This document shows, one piece after another, positions 57,847-64,000 of a stretch of DNA of 64,000 bases (the first letter of the stretch is position 1; the number at the start of each line of letters is the position of its first letter). A program made the position numbers and the translations under genes. The stretch is taken from assembly GCA_021399445.1 (NCBI GenBank), contig JAJTUQ010000003.1, positions 1,736,001 to 1,800,000 on the forward strand. The letters run 5' to 3'. Origin of the DNA: Xylogone sp. PMI_703. Lineage: Eukaryota; Ascomycota; Leotiomycetes. The notes under the pieces were generated by a model. It did not search any database. It was not told the DNA's origin and saw only the letters and a list, made by a program, of their open reading frames with translations.

Positions 57847-59820
57847 TTTATTGTAGGCTCTCAAGGCATCTGCATTGCTAGGGTTGCAGACAACAATGGT
57901 GAGGTGAGGTGAAAGTTAACTGTCTCTACAGTCGGTGTAACCGCGCTGCAACGTCAGCCTGCACCCAAATGTCCCCAGCGCTAGCTAGAGCTCGCTAGAG
58001 GAAAGAGGAGAAAGTCGCTATTAAGCTCAAGCCCCTGTTGTGCTGTTATGGGCGAGTTTTAATTCCGTCAAGCATCAGGAAAAGGGGACAAGCAAGCGCG
58101 CTTTTGTTTTGATAGAGGCTTGATGTCATGGCCTCAGAGGGAAATATAAGCGAGCACAAATATCTGAAACATCTCCACAGAATAAATCCTTCGTCTGGTT
58201 AGTGCTGCAAGACTGCAGCCCTTCTCTCGGGCCCATAAGATGCCACAACATTTCCTGAGTTTCTAGAAAAGGTCTCCCTCATTGGCGGAGAGACGAATTA
58301 TTTTCCATCTCGTATTGATAAATTCCCATCCATCAACCGGCGTGCGGAAATAGCTGACTTACTTTCGCGATGAGGCTTTCAGGCTTGTTGACGCCCCCTG
58401 GTCTTGATCTACCGGAATAATGTTGTGCCGATGCCGTAAACCATGGTAAGTTTGTCTTTGCAACAAGCCGCCCTTCGTTCTATCACATCGAAGAAAAGAG
58501 TATAGAATTAGGAAAATTTTGGAATCTATTGTCTCAATTGAGATGATACGATAATCTTTGCTGCTTCTTGCATTCAAAGATGAAGTAAACTGGTGGGAAG
58601 GAGGAAATGGGGATGATTTGCCTCAGGCAATGATATATCCCTTCTGAGATGGGATAGTATGCCAAGAGCAACAATTTTGCAAAAATTCCTGTTCAAGACA
58701 TTATTCTCGTTACGATTCTTATATTATGACTAGATTTCGAGTGTAAATACAGTCTTATCTAAAATATCTAACATAAAACTTTGTGAGAATATACCCATTT
58801 GTATTCTGTTTGAAACGGACCATCTTCGACCTTATTGGTCAATGGCATACCTACAAAAAGTGACTGCAGTTTTGGAATTATAATGTCGACTCAATAGAAA
58901 ATTTTGAATGAAGATAAGTTTGAAGATAATAATAAAGTCAGAGATGCTGCCTACTAGCAAAATCTGCTGTTGGGTAAGCCGCATTGCTAGCTTAAATTAG
59001 CGACATGCCCCAACGAGGGAGGATTCCGGCTTTTAATGCTTTCGAGCTGGCAGCTTAATTTTGTAAACATGCTTTTTAGAGCCTATCGGTGCTATTTGTG
59101 GGTGCTGCTAGAAGCCGGATAGATTATGGTGTTGAATTTACAAAGTTACTAGATAAAGAAACAGAATTATATAAATAACTTCAGGTGGAGTGGCTGGTTT
59201 GCTTTGTAAGAGGCCAAATCTGGATGAGAGTAAAGAACAACTGATCTAAGAAAGGGAGCCTAGTTCCTCTAGATGATAGGAAACTAATATAGGCGCCTTG
59301 AGATTTGGCTGTTTCAAAAATCTCAGGTTACACGTCTAGTTGACCCTAATATTAAATTAATACAACAACCGGGAAACTATTCAGCATACATTACTGCTAA
59401 GCTGTATTTGGCAAAGTAGTTAATATCCAGTCTGTGGTACAAATAAGTACAATTTAATATGAGACTATACTTTTACAAAACTGAAGAAAGTTGCAATGAA
59501 ACGGCGAGAGAGCACAGAATCAATAATAAACGGAGATAACAGGTTATGTTATGTAGTAATAACCACCATAGCATGGAAATAAGTATCAAACTAATAGGTA
59601 CCACAAATCCTTCCAGTTGTTGTGCTCCATTGACCTCTGCATGACGGATGTGAAAAAGTACAGGGTACAAGAGAGTCGACGTATTATTTCATACATATTG
59701 AGCAGATAAGAACCTCTAAAGTTTATATCACATATTCTAAAAGGGATGCTCTCTCGAAAAATTTTCGTGTACCGCAATGACAAACTGCTTAATAAAGCCA
59801 ATATCTCATTGAACGCTTTC
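57847..59820. other. 2 kb gene-free region
   Basis: Upstream of the mannosyltransferase; AT-rich from about 58500. No gene, RNA or clear repeat could be supported. Confidence 0.5.
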
Positions 59821-61114
59821 TCAGTCATATTCTACACGATAATCTACAGTCCTACGGATGCCATTCTCGTCTAGTTCATGGTCGTTCGACTGCGAAGCAC
59901 GCGTTAAACTGCGGTTGGAAAGATTGTCGGCCTGGCCTGCAGTGACCTTGCTTCGTGTTGCACGAGATGCAGTAATGGTATCCAACATATATGTATCCCG
60001 TTCGCTGGGATATCTATTACTGCCGTATCCCAGCGCGGTCGTTCCTAAATTATGTCCAAGATAGCCAGTCCCAAGGTCGACGACGAAGCCCTTGAGGCAA
60101 GGGATTGTGGCGGAAATTAGGCTCCATCCCATTTCTATTTGCACATATACACTTGGTATTATTTGATCGTAGGAGGGATTTGTGGAATGAACAATCGTGC
60201 CGAAGGAGTGAACATGTAAAATTGCAAACACTACCAGACTACTGCAGGCATTAGCAAGTACCATAGTAATAACACAAGCCAGTAAGCTGTACTCACGGTA
60301 ATCGAAAAGCAAACCCCAATACAACAACCTGTTTCTTTTGTGTCGGCATGTGCAATCTCCAGACAAGTGCCACAGTCAGTAGGAACAGTGCTGCTTCGGT
60401 GATAACGTCGAAAGCAACTATGATCTTCCATCGAAGTAGGAAGTTAGAGCATTTCGCTCCCAGCGTTACCCAGGGGTGGCTGAGATCGCACCGAAGGGAT
60501 AAAGCGAGTACTCCAGACATTCCCCAAAGGATCGAGAACCAGAAGAGCGCGCTACACATATATTGGTGCTTTGCAGCTGGACTCAAGCGACCAATAAACA
60601 ATGCGACGGAACATTTCGCAAAGCAGAGAGACAGTATAAAGAAAATATCCGCAGCATAACCAGCCTAGAGAATATGTATTAGTAGAAGTTCCTTAAAGCA
60701 TATCTTTGCAAGCAGCAGAAATTATGCTTTATTAACCTTTTCAATATCCGCAGATTGCGATCCTCGAAGTAGTTCCTGCGATTTCCCGAACCCTAAATCA
60801 AGCTGCTTAAAGACTATCATCACTTGGATAAAGGCAAATATCTGGGAGTAGTAGTGATGTCAGTGGAGTAATACGAATATATACCAGGCGAGATATCTAA
60901 GAAATAAAAATCGATGGATAACTGATGGGGGTCCTACTGAGCCCAAAACCAGCATTGCGGCATCTCGATGGAAGCTTCGTAGACTGATGAAGATACGCAA
61001 AATACCACTCAAAGAGAAATAGGTGAGAGATAATGCAGCTGCTATCCACAGGAGTCCACCGCGATCAGATCCATTGACTGTTGCAAACGGCGAGCCCAGC
61101 GAAGATGTCGACAT
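59821..61114 (-). CDS. Fungal integral membrane protein, rhodopsin-fold (SAT4/Pth11-like)
   Basis: Seven-helix protein of 356 residues in four exons (61114-60938, 60841-60737, 60664-60297, 60241-59821). Hydrophobic helices start at LLWIAAALSLTYFSLSGIL and include YAADIFFILSLCFAKCSVALF, YMCSALFWFSILWG, KIIVAFDVITEAALFLLTVAL and SLVVFAILHVHSF; the layout and the WKIIVAFDVITEAAL block fit the fungal rhodopsin-domain family. No CFEM domain is present, so it is not a canonical Pth11 receptor. The C-terminal 100 residues are cytosolic, hydrophilic and Ser/Arg-rich. A sensory role is only suggested by family. Confidence 0.87.
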
Positions 61115-62223
61115 TATGGTTTAAAGTTGTGATCGACGTATGTTAGAGAACATTGATCGGTCCCACCTTTTCCCATGGCTCAATGATTTAGATCTTTAGC
61201 GACACATTCAGTATGTGGGCATCGATTGGGGAATGAAAGGAAGCAAAATAGCAGAAAAAAAGAGGATCAACAGTTGCGACAGTACCAGAGTGTTTATGTG
61301 GTTCAGAGCTGCAGGACCCCAAGGGTGACAGGAGATCACGCACAAGGTATGCACATCTTGCTCACTGCAACCACCCAACGGGATTGCCGTTTCAACTGTC
61401 GAACCATGTTGTCCAGTAAGACGCGAGAAGGATCGTAGCTGTTGAGAGACTGAAGGAAAGGGAAGAATCGGCTGAGCCACCCAGCAAAATCTCTGTTCAA
61501 CATGTACTGGCAGCGGATATCGGCCTTGTGTTCACACTGCGGCTTGCGCTGTATCACCCTCCTTCATTTCGTATCCTGGAGGATTGGTCTTCTGTGAAAA
61601 TGAATGTGGCAGCTCACATCCCACGCTCCAACGGCCAGTGTTTGAACCCAGTCAAAGGCGATGGGATTGGTGCCTCAATTCTGCATGATCAGTACACTTT
61701 TCCAGGATGTGTCAGCGATGCAAGGCCGGATAAATTGCAGCGGACCAACAGCAAAGAAGCTGCCCGGGACTCACGATGATTTTACACACAATATCGATCA
61801 TCAAGATCCACATTAATTAACTTCGGGCACGTTCGCTGCCGCGCCGGTAGGAGAGGCCACGGGTGGTGGATCATTTCCACATTAGCCTCTACGGTACTGT
61901 ACGTACAGTAACCCTGCGTTCTGGGTAAACAAGGGCTGACCAGCCAGACAAGTGCGTACTTCTTTGCCTGTTTTGCGGGCGAATGATCTCCGACCATTGC
62001 CACAACAATGTAACCTTTGCTCTCAATTCAAGCATCTGCATGTACGCCACAGCCATCCATGGAACACGAACCTCCCCGTGCTCCTTCCTGTTTCTACTTC
62101 GACCAGCACCACCCACGCAACCATCACAATAAATGGAACAGTAGGACCCTGACAACTGCAGTATTGTAAAAGCAAGCCGGAGATTGCACTCGGATGGGAA
62201 GGAGGGTCTCGTGGTAGGTGCGC

Positions 62224-62270
62224 GGACGGGGCTTCCGTCCTTTTGGACCCCGGACGGCACGGACCGGGGT
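62224..62270. repeat. Two adjacent GC-rich hairpins
   Basis: ggacgg(62224-62229)/ccgtcc(62235-62240) and accccgg(62247-62253)/ccggggt(62264-62270) are perfect stems with short loops in an otherwise AT-rich area. Confidence 0.6.
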
Positions 62271-62688
62271 TCGTACCGTTCCGCCAGTAGGAACCATCCG
62301 CCCCATGCCCCGATTGTGCTACCCACGAAGACTCGGGTCTGTCCCCAATCAGTACTGCTACCACTCTGTCGGGGCCTCTTTCACCAACTGTGCTACGATG
62401 GCCCGGCTTCTCGGATTGTTGCGTGGCTTCTCCAGTAGAACACACTCGCAGAGTGGGTGCGTACATCCGGGCCCAGTTTACCTGCTTGCCTTTCCAGTGA
62501 ACATCCCGTCCCTCGCGTACGCAGAACAAGCAGGAGAAGAAAATCGTGAGGGGTTTCTTTTTCCAACACTTAAAGAACCATGTAGCCGGGCACGTTCTAT
62601 GCATTAGTCTTGGTCCCATTAGTCGTAGTTCATATTTTTCCCGCATTCTTTCTTCCTCGGCGCAGGTCTAAAATTGACCTCTCTGATC

Positions 62689-62767
62689 GTTTTTTTTCCT
62701 TCCCTTTACTCGTCTACCTCCCCTTTCTTCTTTGTTCTTTCTTCCCTTCTTCCCTCTTTCCATTCAC
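62689..62767 (+). promoter_or_regulatory. Pyrimidine-rich promoter tract
   Basis: An almost unbroken run of T and C ending about 10 bases before the permease ATG. Such CT-rich tracts lie at transcription starts of strongly expressed filamentous-fungal genes. Confidence 0.65.
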
Positions 62768-62777
62768 CGAATTCATC

Positions 62778-64000
62778 ATGTCAGACCAATTCGATAATAA
62801 GTCACCTGTCTCTGATGGGGTGGACGCTCTTCCTGACGATGTTCCACCCGAAGACTTCGGTCCGACAGAGAAGATTGGCACCAAGGCTGACCACAGGGAC
62901 ATGATACGCATGGGCAAGAATCAGGAACTGAGGGTTAGCATATTATTCTTTCCAAGTAGACCTAATTGTGTCATGTCTAATGTTGAGATCCTCTTCGAAA
63001 ATTATAGCGAAACTTTCGATTCTTGTCGATTCTTGGTTTCACCTGCATTCTTATGAGCACATGGGAGGGTCAATTGACGTAAGTTCATACTCTTTTGAGA
63101 TTAAATCAATTGCCAAGCCTCCTGCTAACCAATCAACCAATATTATAGTGCAAGTACGTTTGGTCTTATCAATGGTGGACTAGCTGGTTTGATATGGACG
63201 TACCTGGGCACCTTTGTTTGCTTCCTTGCCGTTATCGCCTCCATGGCGGAAATGGCATCCATGGCTCCTACTTCGGGAGGGCAGTACCATTGGGTTTCCG
63301 AATTTGCTCCAGCTAGTGCTCAAAAGTTTCTAAGCTATATAACCGGTAACTTCTAATCTATACATATACTCTCTACGATGGCTGAAGGCTGACTAGTATT
63401 ATAGGTTGGGTTTGTGTCCTTGGATGGCAAACGGGTATCACCAGCATCGCATTTCTCACAGCTTCGCAAATCCAAAGTCTCCTGGTCATCAACGATGTTG
63501 ATTACAACTTTAAGCAATGGCATGGTACTCTCTTGATCATCGCTGTCAGCTTATTCTCTATCATCTTCAATACATATCTTGCCAAGCGGCTTCCACTCGT
63601 AGAAGGGATTGTCTTAATCTTCCATATCTGTGGTTTCTTTGCTATCCTGGTACCTCTCTGGGTTCTGGCCCCTCGCAATAAGGCTTCAGATGTGTTCACT
63701 CAATTCACCGACGGAGGCAACTGGGGAAATATTGGCCTGTCGTGTCTCATTGGCATGCTCTCGCCGGTCTTCACATTCATTGGACCCGATTCAGCCACGC
63801 ATATGTCCGAAGAGATCAAAGACGCATCACTAGTTTTACCTCGTGCCATGATATGGACAGCCCTTATCAATGGCTCTCTCGGATTCATCATGCTCATCAC
63901 ATTCTGCTTTACCCTTGGGAACATCGGTGATATACTCTCAAACCCAGAAGTCATGCCATTTGTTCAGGTATTTTACAACACAACACATTCCCATGTGGGC
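62778..64000 (+). CDS. APC-family permease (GABA/choline type), 3' end outside window
   Basis: Plasma-membrane amine or amino-acid permease; 329 codons in four exons (62778-62933, 63008-63078, 63149-63345, 63405-63967), after which a donor (GTATTT) opens an intron running to the window end. Landmarks are FRFLSILGFTCILMSTWE at helix 1, GLINGGLAGLIWTYLGTF, SMAPTSGGQYHWVSEFAP, GWVCVLGWQTGITSIAF and FIGPDSATHMSEEIKDAS with LPRAMIWTALINGS. It is the same broad family as the permease at 35372 but with a different N-terminus, so not a recent copy. The 50-residue cytosolic N-tail is acidic. Substrate not predictable. Confidence 0.9.

Larger units (their letters stand above)
61115..62777. other. Intergenic region between divergent membrane-protein genes
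   Basis: 1.66 kb upstream of both the rhodopsin-like gene and the permease. Several open frames overlap on both strands at 61208-62607 but show no domain; the GC-rich block near 62200-62300 makes stop-free frames by composition. Confidence 0.5.

Noticed and set aside
62023..62646. Long overlapping open frames on both strands
   Set aside because: Produced by local GC richness; no domain and both strands are equally open.

Overview
This window comes from a filamentous ascomycete (Pezizomycotina). Nearly every gene is broken by short GT-AG introns of about 45-90 bases. There are four Zn2Cys6 regulators, secreted polysaccharide-degrading enzymes, many transporters, an OCH1-type mannosyltransferase and a Pth11/SAT4-like membrane protein. 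The content (arabinogalactan hydrolases, X-intrinsic aquaporin, several permeases) would suit a plant-associated or saprotrophic Leotiomycete, but that placement is inference. I found no rRNA, complete tRNA or CRISPR array. All exon models were built by eye; the summed exon lengths of each intact complete gene give a whole number of codons.

Layout. 0-4.7 kb: divergent GH79 glucuronidase and GH43 exo-galactanase with CBM35, a likely arabinogalactan-protein degrading pair. 5.3-13 kb: enoyl-reductase-like dehydrogenase, Zn2Cys6 regulator, nitroreductase, YcaC-like hydrolase, with two inverted-repeat elements near 10 kb. 14-15 kb: an X-intrinsic aquaporin with the NPARC signature. 15.2-23.1 kb: a decaying block: a regulator with an in-frame TAG, an MFS transporter broken by a 16-base tandem duplication, an old-yellow-enzyme gene with two nonsense codons, and an amidase remnant with frameshifts. 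23.6-27.2 kb: an M20 deacylase divergent from an amino-acid permease. 27.8-35 kb: DHA1 drug transporter, Zn2Cys6 regulator, short-chain dehydrogenase. 35.4-42.3 kb: amine/amino-acid permease, flavin amine oxidase and a divergent Zn2Cys6 regulator, a plausible amine-catabolism module.

43.1-49.1 kb holds the least explained part: a predicted helical DNA-binding-like protein, then two divergent genes whose start codons are separated by only 41 bases. Both encode long helical/coiled-coil proteins interrupted by a hydrophobic segment, an arrangement that resembles two-component alpha-helical pore-forming proteins. This is the best candidate for an undescribed system here. 51.3-55 kb: an 18-exon secreted subtilase. 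55.3-61.1 kb: small C2H2 protein, GT32 mannosyltransferase, Pth11/SAT4-like protein. 62.8-64 kb: the start of another APC-family permease that runs off the window.
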